Positions 1 to 9,465 of a DNA stretch of 64,000 nt are shown here, one piece after another. A program made the position numbers and the translations under genes. How positions within the stretch are numbered: position 1 is the first letter of the stretch; each line of letters starts with the position of its first letter. Source of the stretch: Nitzschia sp. DOCU1 (Eukaryota; Bacillariophyta; Bacillariophyceae; Bacillariales; Bacillariaceae); assembly GCA_951394045.1 (NCBI GenBank), contig OX595995.1, positions 124,001-188,000 on the forward strand. Direction: 5' to 3'. Below the pieces are notes generated by a model. The model worked only from the letters and a program-made list of their open reading frames with translations, was not told where the DNA came from and made no database searches.

Positions 1-997
1 ATTAAACTCCCCAAAAGCCTCCATGGACATGAGTATTTCCCGAGGTGTGTCGGTCCTTGTCGTTGAACCGGCATGAATTAGCCGAATTTCTGTCCCGTTC
101 TCATTGTCAACAAGGCCTTCGCCGGAACTCAAGGTATTTGGTTGTTCCACAGGTGCCCAGCAGTCGGCGTAGTGGAAGGGCATCTTGTTCTGTTGCAAAT
201 ACAATGCGATAACTTCGAGAGAACTGGATGGCCTTGTCGCAGTGTATTGACGAGAAAAGTCGCACCCGCTGTGCCCATCCGTAATGGCATCGTCATCGTC
301 ACTCGAATCAGTAGCTAAACTGCTGCACTCGTGTTCGAACAGTACAGCGTTGGACATGGGAAGCCTCTGCGGATCAGGTTCTGGTGTGTCTGGATCCATA
401 AGACCCTCTAAAGAAATATCATTCAACTCATCCGAAATTTCGCTTGAATCGTCGTCAAAGATATCTCGATTTCTTGCTACACCCGCCGTAGAGGCCTTAT
501 AATCCTGTGCAGATGTCTCTGAGCTTTTGGGGGTGCTATCGTCACCGCAAAACGTAGACATAGTCGTCCTTGGCTTCTTATTGGACAGTGCGCCCACTTG
601 ACAACAACGCTGAAGGTGTTTGAGGTTACCTTCTGCAGCTCTGGCTCTTCGCTCATTTTCCTCTAGACTAATTCCCCCTTGCAAGAACAAATTCGAGATA
701 TGAGTCCTCCATTGCTTCGTGAAGTTGAAACGAAGTTCAAGTCGTTCTCATGCTCAATTTGGCATTCTTCATCTTCTTTGTTAGGCGACTGGGTTCGCAC
801 TACAAAAAATCGCCGAGGAACTGATTCAGTTTCGTGCCGTTTGGCAAAGGGAGGTTTCCTTTATCAAATGCGCCGACTAAATAGTCAGTAAGAGCGATCT
901 CGTCGTCCTTCCAGCGGCCAGTTCGTAACATATCTAGCGCCCCGCACTTGGAAGGCTGGAAAACCAGTCGAGAGTAAACATCAACTTCTGCTTGCAT
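1..997 (-). pseudogene. GAF-domain regulator, unit 1, cut by window start
   Basis: This is the 5' portion of the gene described in full at 35506-37849; the C-terminal part lies outside the window to the left. Visible parts are an N-terminal helical domain (800-997), an in-frame TAG at 802-800, the acidic Asp/Ser linker, and the start of the GAF domain. A 113-bp segment present in unit 3 is missing at 747/748. Its length is not a multiple of three, so the reading frame is broken there as well as by the TAG. Confidence 0.7.
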
Positions 998-1024
998 TGC
1001 CTGCGAAGTTTCTGCACTTGCCTA

Positions 1025-1253
1025 CAGCCGCGTTGTACATGAGAAGCTTCTGCGGAGCAGATTCTGCTACCTCCTCGAGGATCATTCAATTCGCTCGCAT
1101 CGTCGTCATAAATATAACGCTTTGCTACACCCGCCGAGACCTTATAAACCTGAGCTTTTGGGGACGCTATCCTCACGACGAAACGAAGAATTACTCGTCC
1201 TTGCTGGCTCCTTATTGGATAGTGTCCCACGTTACAACGACTCTGAAGTTGAG
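1025..1253 (-). pseudogene. Decayed second copy of the GAF-gene linker
   Basis: On the minus strand this reads as a diverged copy of the linker at about 343-640. Both contain KSSE.SAQ followed by AGVA and a run of Asp before SDELNDI or SELNDP. It lies just upstream of the GAF gene, so the linker region seems to have been duplicated in tandem long before the macro-repeat arose. Units 1 and 2 also lack 14 bp here relative to unit 3. There is no open frame of useful length. Confidence 0.6.
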
Positions 1254-1593
1254 GCCATCCCCGACGATCAAGGCGTCAAGTTCATTCTTGGTCGCGGCCC
1301 TTGTGGCTGTTACCCAGCCCAGAGATAGAAGCTTAAATTGGCGCGCTGAATCTTCCACTCAAGGAAGAATCGAAGAATCTGATCGACAATTCTTTTGACT
1401 GCAGCTCGTTGATCAGCGAGATGCTAAGAAGCTCAACGGCTAGCTCGAAGCCTAGCCTGCAGCCCATCGAGATGCATCGATCCATAAGTTGCAAATCAGG
1501 CTGGAGTTCCCTTGCTATCCGAACGAGATTGCAAACGTTGGGAAAGAAATCTCAAATTCGTCTTTTGCACGTCGCCGTTTGGTCCGTTCTTCT

Positions 1594-1856
1594 TTAGTCA
1601 TTCTCTCGAGCCCAACTTACTGTCTGAAACTGCCGTCTCGTCGCCTGAAAGTCTTGTTCCGATTCCAGTTCTTGGAGCGTTTGATCAACAATAGATAGTA
1701 TAGTCCAAAGCAACAAATCGTAACGACGCCATGGTTTCGCGGCTTGATCTCTCGAGCTGGATCTTTCCCTTTGATCAAATCGACTTGCACATGTGCAGTC
1801 AGTGCGCAATCATGACCTTTTGACTCTTCGAAATCCAAATACCGACTTGACGCCAC
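1594..1856 (-). pseudogene. Short ORF upstream of GAF gene, frameshifted here
   Basis: In units 3 and 4 this is a single 85-codon frame with no in-frame ATG; the apparent start is GTG. In unit 1 five extra bases near 1697-1701 (tatag) split it into two overlapping frames. No domain was recognised. It could be an exon of the decayed linker copy downstream, since it lies on the same strand, or chance. Confidence that it is or was coding is low. Confidence 0.3.
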
Positions 1857-2540
1857 CTTGTATCATAGATCCAAAGTCGCAGCCCCGCCTACATTGGTAC
1901 TATTGACAGCCATGTTGTTGTTGCTGCTGCCTCATCGAGAGAGAAGTCAACAAAAGTTGTGCAATAGATAGCAAAAGGCTCATCGTGTCGAAGGAATCTT
2001 TGTGTAGCGCGCGTTGGATCCGCGCGTTTCCATCTCACTACGTCACTAATATAGATTCATATGCTAGTAGGTGGTGTAGGAACCTATGAAGCTTTCTACC
2101 ACCTTCAGTCATTCGACGATCGCACGCACGTCAGACCACTTTGGATCTTCGAAACAATTCAATGATCAATGAGAATGAGAAATGACAGTTCTCTTTGGAT
2201 CATGAAATGAAATGACCATCAAATGGCGGTTTGGGGAAAGGACTCGTCTTCTATCTCTCCCGCCAATTCCGGCTGCTTCGAGATTAGCATGCAGAATCTC
2301 CCAGATCCGTTAGCGTCGCTCGATCTTGTCGTTCATTTATGTTTATTTTATGGAGTGGATGAAATCTTTGCATCTTGGAGTACTTTGACTTTTAAAATGG
2401 TGGAACTACTATCATCTCCCCGTGGCTCGGACATTTTTTGTCGTGCAGGCAAAAGGCGGGGCGGCAGAGGCCATAGCAGCGACAATGCTCTACTATGCAC
2501 TAGTGGGTACCTGGAAGGAAAAGACGACGACAGATCCGGC
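1857..2540. other. Gene-poor interval between divergent genes
   Basis: No convincing frame is seen. The stretch lies between the minus-strand GAF-related sequence and the plus-strand block, so it is where divergent promoters would be expected. An imperfect palindrome rich in CG (cgcgcg before and gcgcg after ggatcc) sits near 2008-2030, and short repeats of gatca/gatcat and gaaatga occur near 2161-2215. No promoter can be assigned from sequence alone. Confidence 0.4.
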
Positions 2541-3365
2541 TTGGATTATGGATGCAGACAAGACAGACTGAAAGGCTCCTGTTCGTGTTGATTCCAGAAA
2601 AGGGAAACGGTCCTTGAGCAACTATGTCGGAACCATCCAGTATGCCCCGCGCAAGTCCTCAACACCGGTACCGACCAGCTCCAAGAATGAATCCCTCTTT
2701 TCAACCTTTTGACATTTTTCATTCGAGATGCCGAGCACCTGTAAATGAAAGAGCAAATGCCTTGCCCGCTGCCTGCCTTTTTTGCTGACACGGATTGGTA
2801 GAATCTGCGGCCCCGTACGGTGCGGACAACGGCTCTCTATGCGGGGCTGCAGTCACACAAGATCTAATCCCGACGAGGATAGGATGGATTTGCAACGTAT
2901 TGCCAAGCTAGCGACGAGGGAGAGGATTGTCAACTTATATAGGTCCACTCCTGGTCGAGTGGAGTCAGATCCTTATGTCATTGCCATTTCACCCACCGCC
3001 GAAGCAGCGGCAAGGAACGTGCCTCATCACCAGTCCCCACTCCAGCGCCTTTCGCTTCGGAACGTGCTCTCCGATCTCCCCGAGCATCTCCAAGGTCGAC
3101 TTCTAGTAGCATTGCCGCTAAAAAGGCTACTCTAGCGACTACGGTGGAATGAGGAGACGCCAAGAGCGGCAAGAGTGAAGACCAAAACCATCGACGATGC
3201 AAGTCACAATTTAATTGGGCGGCAAATTGTTGGAACCCTTGCCCCCATCGACTCCCTCGCTTGCAAGGATTCCTTCTCGTCATCGATCCAAAAGTGTAAC
3301 AAAGGAAGACACCCCAGATCCAGCCCTCGTTCCTTCCTCTTTGTCGTTGATTGGGTCATGATGGG
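2541..3365. other. Interval with opposing short ORFs and a Ser/Ala/Pro-rich stretch
   Basis: Between about 2570 and 2830 the minus strand can encode a Leu-rich amphipathic segment (visible as KVEKRDSFLELVGTG), which in units 3 and 4 includes 14 additional codons rich in Leu and Asp. No ATG leads into it. From about 2990 to 3350 the plus strand has frames rich in Ser, Ala and Pro, broken by several stops. These look like remnants, but neither strand can be called with confidence. Confidence 0.3.
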
Positions 3366-3376
3366 GATACATTTTA

Positions 3377-3787
3377 TTGCCAAGAAGTTTGTGGTGGTTT
3401 GTCTGTTGTGATGGGTGTCCACATGTCCATCATTGCGATTTTGTCCCCAAGGGATCAAGTCGAGACTCGCTTGAAAAAATGACGATCCCTGGTATTGTCC
3501 AGGATGGTTTTCATCAAAGGCAAGAACTCCTTAAGCGGCGGTTGTACACAACTGCTACCAATCCAGCGTCGTGCAAGAAAAAATCGTCAACAAAAAGGGC
3601 AGGCACAGATCAAGTGGACGCAACAGAAGAAACCGAAGAAGAGACCAAACATCCTGCCAAGATCGAGAGCGTTTATTTTGAATGTAACGAAAAGAGACTT
3701 GATTTGCAGAAGTGTGAATCGCGTGACGGATGGATTCATTTTCCTTCCTGCCATCCGGATGGTGATGACTTTGAAGGGGACGAATGA
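3377..3787 (+). pseudogene. PHD-like zinc finger fragment
   Basis: The frame begins with a cysteine-rich core CCDGCPHVHHCDFVP, which matches the middle and late zinc ligands of a PHD finger (CxxC, then H and C). PHD fingers bind histone tails in chromatin proteins. The first CxxC pair and the terminal pair are not visible in the same frame, so the finger is incomplete. The frame then runs through a Lys/Glu-rich stretch and stops at 3787, while an overlapping frame continues as the acidic protein. A frameshift between the two frames is likely. Confidence 0.5.
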
Positions 3788-4580
3788 GGACGGCGATTCC
3801 AAACGCAAGCCAAAGAAAGTCATTGACCCAAGTCGTAGTCTTTGCCGTATTTGTCGAGTAGAAGAATTGGAAACGGCATCTCATGGTTCTGCCCTGTCCA
3901 ATCCATCCGTCAAAGCTCGTCGTCAAACCGGAAAGGAAAAGTCTGCCAAACGCAAACGCGATGGAGACGACGAAGAGGACGAAGACGATGCTGCATCCAA
4001 CGAAGACTCTCCGGGTAAAGACAAAGAAGGTGATGGGGATGACGACGACGAAAATGTCGAGTCGAATGCTAATGGGGACCAGGATGAGCAAGATGAAGAT
4101 GGCGACGAGGCGAGCAAAATGGATGTAGTCGATGAACTCCGGGGGTGTCTTGTAACACCCGCCACCTCTCGACCGGAGTGTCTTTCCGAACTTCGGAATA
4201 GAGTTAAAGATTTTCGATCCAAAATCTTGATTGGTCGTCTACCCTCTTGGATCGAGACCACGACGATGCGATGTTGCCCTGCCAGCATGATTGGGGGCGG
4301 GCTTGATTCCAAAGAATACCAACTTTTGGTGCAAGCCCTCTTGCTGGTAGAACGACAAGACAACAACGAAATCTCCAAGGCGTTTTGTACGAGCATCCAC
4401 ACAGCACTCATGATGCAAGCTCAAAAGTCCTTTGGTGTGGTGTTGCTGAATCCGACCGACTCAGCTATGAACCAAGACGATTCCAAGTATGACAAGGTGA
4501 TGTTGGCTCTAAGCACGAAAACCTACATGGATCTGCCAAAGAGGCGCGTTTGGATACGAAAGTTGGAGACTATGCTTTGA
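3504..4580 (+). CDS. Protein with long acidic/basic low-complexity tract, unrecognised family
   Basis: I chose the first ATG in the frame (3504), giving about 358 codons. The N-terminal half is basic. Then comes CRICRVEE, a Lys/Arg-rich stretch with possible nuclear-localisation character, and a long run of Asp and Glu (about residues 150-205). The C-terminal third (from about 215) looks globular and helical and ends in RRVWIRKLETML. It stops with TGA, but the same frame stays mostly open through two further stops to 4725, so this may be the first part of one broken gene. The family was not recognised; a nuclear role is only suggested by composition. Confidence 0.5.
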   Translation: MVFIKGKNSLSGGCTQLLPIQRRARKNRQQKGQAQIKWTQQKKPKKRPNILPRSRAFILNVTKRDLICRSVNRVTDGFIFLPAIRMVMTLKGTNEDGDSKRKPKKVIDPSRSLCRICRVEELETASHGSALSNPSVKARRQTGKEKSAKRKRDGDDEEDEDDAASNEDSPGKDKEGDGDDDDENVESNANGDQDEQDEDGDEASKMDVVDELRGCLVTPATSRPECLSELRNRVKDFRSKILIGRLPSWIETTTMRCCPASMIGGGLDSKEYQLLVQALLLVERQDNNEISKAFCTSIHTALMMQAQKSFGVVLLNPTDSAMNQDDSKYDKVMLALSTKTYMDLPKRRVWIRKLETML

Positions 4581-4724
4581 TTTTGAGTCATCGAGGAATC
4601 TCTTACCGGCGATTTACCACAAGCTCTGTTGGCAGCTGACGAATGTTCGTTTCTTTATTCACATGGCACAATGAGCACGCCACAGATTCCTTGGGGTCCG
4701 AGTCCCACGCTGCGGTAATATATA

Positions 4725-5640
4725 ATGGTTATCTACAGCGAGGTTGAGGTGCGGCGAGCCTCGATCTGGAATACTTGCGTCAAGGTCCTGCAAGAGTGTT
4801 TGGAAGATTATCTGAAGTTTTCAGACAAGAAAAAGTTATTTCAAACGTCGGACAAAGGGCTGCAAGACGACTCAGCGCGGCACCAAGATTTGATCGGACT
4901 GGCGGACGTATTGGGATTGACGGAGCAAATTCTTTCTCTACGGAGCGGGTTTCTGGTGGATGCATCGGAGCAACTCACCAACGATGGGATTATACTGCGT
5001 GAAAAGCTTTTCGACGACATTCAAAAGAAGCACTTGCGTGCATACCGCGAGGACTGGTCTTTTGTTACCCTGCCCAAGAAGGAGCCCTTGTCGGACAAAG
5101 AAAATGCCGTGGAGTACATCAGGAAGGTAAGATCACCATTGCTTTCGTCACGATCCAATTCGACATTATTCCTGATCACTGTGTCGGTATCCTGTAGAAA
5201 ATCGTGACCGAATTGGTCGCCATGGAGAACCGCTCTACGAAGAAGGTAATCCGAAGCTGGTTCAACCGCTTCTTCATTTGCCGTGGCAAAAAGATTGCTC
5301 TGGATGAAAACTCGTCGATCAACTTCCCGCAATTGATAGCAGCGTATCAACCCAATTCGAGTCCCACCTCGGCGCGTCTCCAGTGGTATCTCCTCTCATT
5401 CCCGCCTGCTTCATTGGCGATATCGTCGGGTGACTTTCGAAACTTATGCCATTACTGAAACTGCTCCCACCCATTGCCCAGGATGTCTATGAGGTGTTCT
5501 CCAACATTTCTGATCTTTATATGACTACAACCTTTTGGATTTGCTCTGGAAGCTGCAAGCACGAAAAGTTTCTTCTAGGACTACAACCTTCTGCGCCGAC
5601 TCTTGACCCAGACACTATTGCAACGCCCCGCTCGAAGTAG
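4725..5640 (+). pseudogene. Helical protein with one intron, family uncertain
   Basis: Exon 1 (ATG 4725 to 5126) is helical (VLQECLEDYLKF, LREKLFDD). A GT-AG intron of 71 bp fits at 5127-5197 and joins phase-0 to exon 2, which reads KIVTELVAMENRSTKK and stops at 5458. A further segment in another frame (5446-5640) carries LLPPIAQDVYEVF and SDLYMTTTF, so a frameshift is likely. The last segment faintly resembles the C-terminal region of Vps50/syndetin-type trafficking proteins; this is a weak impression, not an assignment. The frame is shared with the acidic ORF upstream, separated by TGA, TGA and TAA. Confidence 0.45.
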
Positions 5641-5861
5641 CTCCTCTCAACTGCTTGGTTTTGGAAGGTGGTCGCCGTCTCAGCCCCGACGGCAAGTTGC
5701 TACGAGTTCGAATTTGCCGCCATTTACAGATGCTGAGCTTTGCTTGCCCCTCCCTTGCGAGCGGACAGAAATCGAGGTAGTTCGCGAGTTCATTTTTCTG
5801 ATCCCATTAAGCCTTTGTCGAATCCCGCCCAACAAAACGACGATGCTACTTCCTTAAGCTT

Positions 5862-6545
5862 GGAGCCACCTTTTACAAGTCATCTGATTGCCGACCGAGG
5901 AGAGCCCATACTATACCGTCGAGGGATAGCGATAAAGAGGACTTGGAGCCTGACCAGCTGCTGGAGTTTATCCTAGCTGATGAAACCAAGGATATGTCAG
6001 CAAACGCTGGAGATGGCAATCATCATCAAAGCAGTGAAAATACGGCGGAACATTCTCAGAGCAAGCGGATTAAATTCATGATATTGGCCGCCGCAAGCGA
6101 AAGAGTGATTCGTTTCTGGATGCCATTCCCCAAACCAAGCAGTTGCATTTGGAGAGCAGCCACAGAAAACGTGGCCGGCTTCGAAAGATTGAGGTGGAAG
6201 ATTGAGATGGTAGACGACGCGTTGGACGCATCCCTCATTTTTCTCAAGAAGAAACCTGGCAGGCCTCGATAGATTGAAGACGAGTTCGACGTACCCTAGT
6301 TTGTCTCAAGAAACAGAAGAAAGACTTACGACACGGTGCCTCGCCGTCTGCGAAGAACCAAAAGGGTGAAATCGATCGTTCATCGCTGTCTGCGCCCAAG
6401 TTTCGGCGTGAACGTCCTAGAACCTATTTAGACAAATCCATTGCCTTGCCAGCAGCAAACCGCGGCGATCGTATCACTGCCGTCGACATGGCATCGTCGA
6501 ATAATCGACTAGGACAGGCAAGAAGGACGAAAAGACGCCGGGACG
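5862..6545 (+). pseudogene. Tudor-like plus AT-hook remnant (paralogue A)
   Basis: The stretch starts with GATFYK and continues, after frameshifts, to DKEDLEPDQLLEFI. This is the pattern of a small beta-barrel chromatin-reader domain also seen at 13809. A clear paralogous segment follows (GDGNHHQSSEN against GDGNHHQSSGK), and then RKRGRLRK, a degenerate AT-hook. Homology to paralogue B continues to SPSAKNQKG near 6365, after which the two diverge. Several stops and frame changes make a functional product unlikely. In unit 1 a glutamine codon is replaced by CTA (EFILAD for EFIQAD). Confidence 0.55.
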
Positions 6546-6813
6546 GTGAAACGTAGGGGCCGAACGAGTTTAGCAGCAGTTGATTCGTCGCCCAATCTCT
6601 TGACGACCGCATTGGCTAGCATCACCGAACTGTTGCAGGCGCCCACAACTGATTATCGCCAGGTTTCGCACCTTACTAGCCATGCCAGCGTTGTCAACAA
6701 TACATCTCTTCCATTCGAAGTTGGCGTCCAAGGACAGCTCATCGGGACCTGCGTCGCCCACAATCTGAAGAGGGAAACGAACGATACCTCCCTTTCCACT
6801 GGGACAATTGCTC

Positions 6814-7503
6814 ATGGTGGGATCGCAACTTCGATTGTCCGAACAAGATGGATTGGCTCCAATCATTCGCAAAGTGACGGGACCCTATGTCATGGCAGAA
6901 TGCTTTCAATCCCTCTGGACCGCATCCTTTCGACCAAAGTACAATCAAGGCTATTTCAAGTACATCTCGGCTCTCAACTTGACAGGAATTGCAATTTCGC
7001 TTTCACTTTGCCATGACGCATTTACTTCGGCGTCTGATACCATTTCTAACAAGGACTATTGGATGAATTTCTTGCCCTTGACACTTCATTTTGGATGGGC
7101 GACAGCCGCGTCCTTGGTCAATTTGAATGGCATGTGTGCCTTGGGCGATGACGTTTCCGCGAAATCAGTCGCTTGGATGGGTCATGTGTCCGTTGTAGCG
7201 GCAACAATCTTGGGCGTCACCACGACCGTCTTGCGCCGTGCACCCATCTATGGAAGTGTCATTGCCTGGGCCTTGTCGGCAGTGGCTTCGGGATTAGGGC
7301 AACGCATCGAGGAAACTCGTAAGGAAGATCCAAAGACAGTGGGCGTGTATGGTGCGCAACTCCAACAAACGCTCAGTCTAGCCGGAGCGGCTCTTTGTGC
7401 GGCAACGAGCGGCAAGGTGGCGGGGAAAGATGAGCATCGGTTTATTCATCAGTACCGGGGTGGGCTTAAGCGTGCATCGAATAGGAGGCACGGTTGGACT
7501 TGA
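6814..7503 (+). CDS. TspO/MBR-like membrane protein
   Basis: From ATG 6814 the frame gives about 229 residues with four or five hydrophobic segments: around YISALNLTGIAISLSL, FLPLTLHFGWATAASLV, MGHVSVVAATILGV, GSVIAWALSAVASGL and LSLAGAALCAA. LHFGWATAASLVN and the Trp-containing FQSLWTASFRPKY recall the tryptophan-rich TspO/MBR fold, whose members bind porphyrins or sterols in organelle or bacterial membranes. Five helices are usual, so the size is compatible. The last 35 residues overlap another frame that continues downstream, which suggests an intron or frameshift near 7400. Family assignment is by pattern only. Confidence 0.5.
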   Translation: MVGSQLRLSEQDGLAPIIRKVTGPYVMAECFQSLWTASFRPKYNQGYFKYISALNLTGIAISLSLCHDAFTSASDTISNKDYWMNFLPLTLHFGWATAASLVNLNGMCALGDDVSAKSVAWMGHVSVVAATILGVTTTVLRRAPIYGSVIAWALSAVASGLGQRIEETRKEDPKTVGVYGAQLQQTLSLAGAALCAATSGKVAGKDEHRFIHQYRGGLKRASNRRHGWT

Positions 7504-8355
7504 TTCTGAGCCACGGAAGGTTACTGAGTTCACAGTTGACTTGCCTTTTATCGGTATACCCGTCAACGTGTTTGATGTAAAGAGGAAGCTTCAGCCTGCA
7601 ACCATTTTCGAATATTCGTTCTCGGACTATCTGAATCGGGCTGAACCTGCTCCGTTCAATGGCGAGGTTGTGAGAATCTTCGGATTGGACGCCTCTCGAT
7701 GCTCCTCCATGGATGAGGCGTACGAGCTCGTCTGCAGCCGGAACTGGCCGGACGGAAAATCGCACTTTGATTTTTGGTGCACGAAAGTCTGTATGACTTT
7801 GAAGCGACTTCTAAATTGGACGCGACCATTGGGCGGTCAGGCTACAGGCCCAATCGGGAAAAAACGAGGCCAAGACCACGACCAAGACCACCAAGACCAA
7901 CACTATGTTTTGCCATCTGCGCAAGTGACGTCGGCTCAAGGTGGATTATTTTCATCCCTCGCGGTTGCAAAGGAAGAAGGATCGGGCGCTCCAGGCAAAG
8001 CAGGAGCCGCCCCTGATGGATTGTTCGCCGCCCTATTGGTTCATAGAGATTCATCGGTAGACAAAAAGTGTACGGTCCAAGACGACAGCGATGAGTTGCC
8101 GACAAGTACGCGAACCCAGGCTACTCGTCCTCGCGAGCCCCCTTCGACAAGAGGTCTCTTTGCCTCGCTCTCCGGCACGAACATACTGGAAGACAAACCT
8201 GCTGCACCAAGACCAGCGGATATCAGTCCAAAACCAGGGACGGGTTGTTTGCGCCCTTGAAAAAGGCGGATGGTAGCGTCGTTGTACCGCCGTTAGCTCG
8301 GTCCGCCTCGGATCAAGGCGACACCCGTTCGAAAAGTCCCATTCCGACCCAGTGA
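7397..8355 (+). pseudogene. Segment with four GLF[S/A]xL motifs preceding the receiver domains
   Basis: An open frame runs 7397-8260 with no ATG at its start (GTG). Its first half is globular-looking; the second half is low complexity with GLFSSL, GLFAAL and GLFASL at intervals. A fourth motif, GLFAPL, appears in the next frame at about 8237 before the stop at 8353, implying a frameshift near 8240. A 33-bp element (8318-8350) encoding TRSKSPIPT recurs at 8447-8479. The motifs may be short linear binding sites in a disordered linker. It probably belongs to the same ancestral gene as the receivers that follow. Confidence 0.45.
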
Positions 8356-8400
8356 ATCCCTCCATCGACTTGACTTCCTTGTTGGACGGAGGATTGAGTT

Positions 8401-9040
8401 TTGACGATCTTGATGATCTTTTTAACAAGATGGCAACTTGTTCCAGGCGGCACCCGTTCGAAAAGTCACATTCCGACCCCTCCAAAGGAAAAGCTCAGGC
8501 CACCTGGAATACAAGCATCGAAAATGAAGCTGGCACCTCCAAAGGGCGATCTCAAAGTTTTGTATGCCGGGGACAATTTGGTGAATCAAAAGGTATTGTC
8601 CAGAGGGTTGGGGTGGGCGGGCATTGACGGCATTACGATTGTGGACAATGGCCAGAAGGCAGTCGATATTTGCGCAACGTCGACCTTCGCCTGCATATTC
8701 ATGGATATGCAGGTCTCGATTATGGTCGGTATGGAAGCAATCAAGACAATCGTAGAGAGAGATCCCACGGCTTTCGTGCTTTTGGTTTCAGCGCATGCTC
8801 TGGACGAATACAAGACCCAAGCGGAAGCTGTCGGCGCCAAAGGTTTCTTCTCCAAACCCTTTTCGAACCAGTGCCATTGAGGCCGTCTTGGATGGTTTGA
8901 GTACGAGAAATCGTCGAAGCGCTGTGGATGCGGCTCCGGGCAAGGCGGTCGAATCCAATACGGTAGCACGCGACGAGTCAGGTACAGCAGGCGAGGGAAA
9001 GAAGAGTTTCCTGGAACCTCAGAACGAATCCAGTACATAG
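8401..9040 (+). pseudogene. Response-regulator receiver domain 1 plus linker
   Basis: From about 8547 the frame reads LKVLYAGDN, then VDNGQKAVD, FMDMQ (phosphoacceptor Asp), LLVSAHALDEY and FFSKPF (conserved Lys). This is the order of motifs in a CheY-type receiver that accepts phosphate from a histidine kinase. One of the paired acidic residues is Gly (AGDN instead of EDN), which should impair Mg2+ binding. The frame ends after KPF, and the alternative frame 8795-9040 continues the expected helix (TSAIEAVLDGL), so there is a frameshift at the end of the domain. That linker frame ends in a TAG after NESST and then continues open. Confidence 0.65.
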
Positions 9041-9465
9041 CCAAAGGATGCAAAGTCCACTGTTTCGCAGCACCAGCAGACCAAGGCAGTCGCAGTGGTG
9101 CGTAATTTGAAAGTTCTTTATGCGGAAGACAATTTCTGAATCGCGCGAATGTTACGTATATCACCATTGTTGACAATGGCCAACAGGCTGTCGATGTTTG
9201 TCTTACGCAACCGTTTGACGTTATTTTCATGGATATGGTGATGCCTGTTTTGTCGCGGATGGAAGCTTCCAACAAAATCGTTGCCCATAATCCTCAAGAC
9301 TGCACCGTATTTGTCACTACGCATACTCTGGAGGAATTCAAGTCTGCCGATGCTGCAGGAGCGACGAATGATATTACCAAGCCATTCCGTTTGACTGATC
9401 TGGAGTCTTTGTTCGATCGTTTCAACTTGGTGAACCCCCGCTTGTCCAAGCCCCGTTCCTCGATT
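9041..9465 (+). pseudogene. Response-regulator receiver domain 2, degenerate
   Basis: After a TAG the frame continues to NLKVLYAEDNF, a receiver beta-1 strand with the acidic pair intact, and hits a TGA at 9138. In the next frame come TIVDNGQQAVDVC, FMDMVMPVL (phosphoacceptor Asp and MP turn), VFVTTHTLEEF and DITKPF (conserved Lys). About eight codons of helix 1 seem to be missing between the two parts compared with receiver 1. The pair of receivers in a row suggests an ancestral hybrid signalling protein. Confidence 0.6.

Noticed and set aside
3555..4091. 178-codon hydrophobic minus-strand frame opposite the acidic tract (also in units 2-4)
   Set aside because: It is the complement of GAC/GAA-rich codons and gives Val/Phe/Ile runs by composition. 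The plus-strand frame is longer and has sensible domain composition.
3923..4411. 162-codon Ser-rich minus-strand frame
   Set aside because: Same cause: the antisense of Asp/Glu codons gives Ser runs. No domain and no ATG context.
8586..9275. 229-codon minus-strand frame across the receiver domains
   Set aside because: The plus strand shows clear receiver motifs in order; the minus-strand product has none.
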